Below are positions 14,949-14,966 of a DNA stretch of 14,966 nt, piece after piece. Source of the stretch: Limnohabitans sp. (GTDB lineage Bacteria; Pseudomonadota; Gammaproteobacteria; Burkholderiales; Burkholderiaceae_C). The stretch is taken from NCBI GenBank assembly GCA_030729445.1, contig JANQXJ010000203.1, positions 1-14,966 of the forward strand. The letters run 5' to 3'. Both the position numbers and the translations under genes were made by a program. Below the pieces are notes generated by a model that made no database searches, was not told the origin of the DNA, and saw only the letters and a list, made by a program, of their open reading frames with translations. Numbering within the stretch: position 1 is the first letter of the stretch; every line of letters starts with the position of its first letter.

Positions 14949-14966
14949 GGGGGGGGGGGGGGGGGG
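14949..14966. other. Run of 18 G at the window end, probable sequencing or assembly artefact
   Basis: The last 18 bases are all G. Such a run at the very end of a contig is typical of poly-G tails from two-colour sequencing chemistry that were assembled into the sequence. The real sequence probably ends near 14948. Confidence 0.75.

Overview
The window is GC-rich and densely packed with genes. The families and arrangements look like a betaproteobacterium of the order Burkholderiales, probably Comamonadaceae. The split methionine synthase, the PcaI/PcaJ proteins and the compact layout fit that, but the taxonomic call is inference. The sequence ends in an uninterrupted run of 18 G, which looks like a contig-end artefact, and it begins inside a gene, so this is probably a whole draft or metagenomic contig. 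No RNA gene, insertion sequence, integrase, CRISPR array or other mobile element is visible.

Layout. Bases 1-1758 (+): the 3' end of selD, a two-domain ChrR-type cupin and an L-2-haloacid dehalogenase, closely spaced and probably one operon. Bases 1767-3251 (-): a SulP-family anion transporter with a STAS domain. Bases 3252-3611: a 360-base non-coding gap with short repeats and a palindrome. Bases 3612-4995 (+): a solute-binding domain protein without a signal peptide, then a carboxymuconolactone-decarboxylase-family protein. Bases 5005-6356 (-): pcaJ and pcaI, the two subunits of 3-oxoadipate CoA-transferase. Bases 6488-10124 (-): a four-gene operon of substrate-binding protein, permease, ATPase and cyanase. 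Bases 10285-12224 (-): a response regulator and a PAS histidine kinase, translationally coupled. Bases 12314-13054 (+): a tyrosine-phosphatase-family protein. Bases 13055-14845 (-): the N-terminal half of a split methionine synthase (metH) and queC.

The centrepiece is the cyanate block. The transporter genes are of the nitrate/cyanate (NrtABD/CynABD) type and end in cynS, so the operon should import cyanate and convert it, with bicarbonate, to ammonia and CO2. Upstream of its first gene there is a near-consensus sigma-54 promoter, which fits control by nitrogen supply. A perfect 20-base palindrome is centred about 100 bases upstream of the predicted start of transcription. A NarL-type two-component system lies immediately beyond it in the same orientation and is a candidate regulator. 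The substrate-binding protein has an unusual 70-residue N-terminal extension with a CxCGxxH motif ahead of a twin-arginine signal.

The rest is mostly housekeeping or catabolic: selenophosphate synthesis, dehalogenation, the beta-ketoadipate pathway, queuosine precursor synthesis and methionine synthesis. I see no clearly new multi-gene system. The best leads are the regulatory architecture of the cyn operon, the N-terminus of its binding protein, and an inverted repeat that abuts the pcaI start codon.
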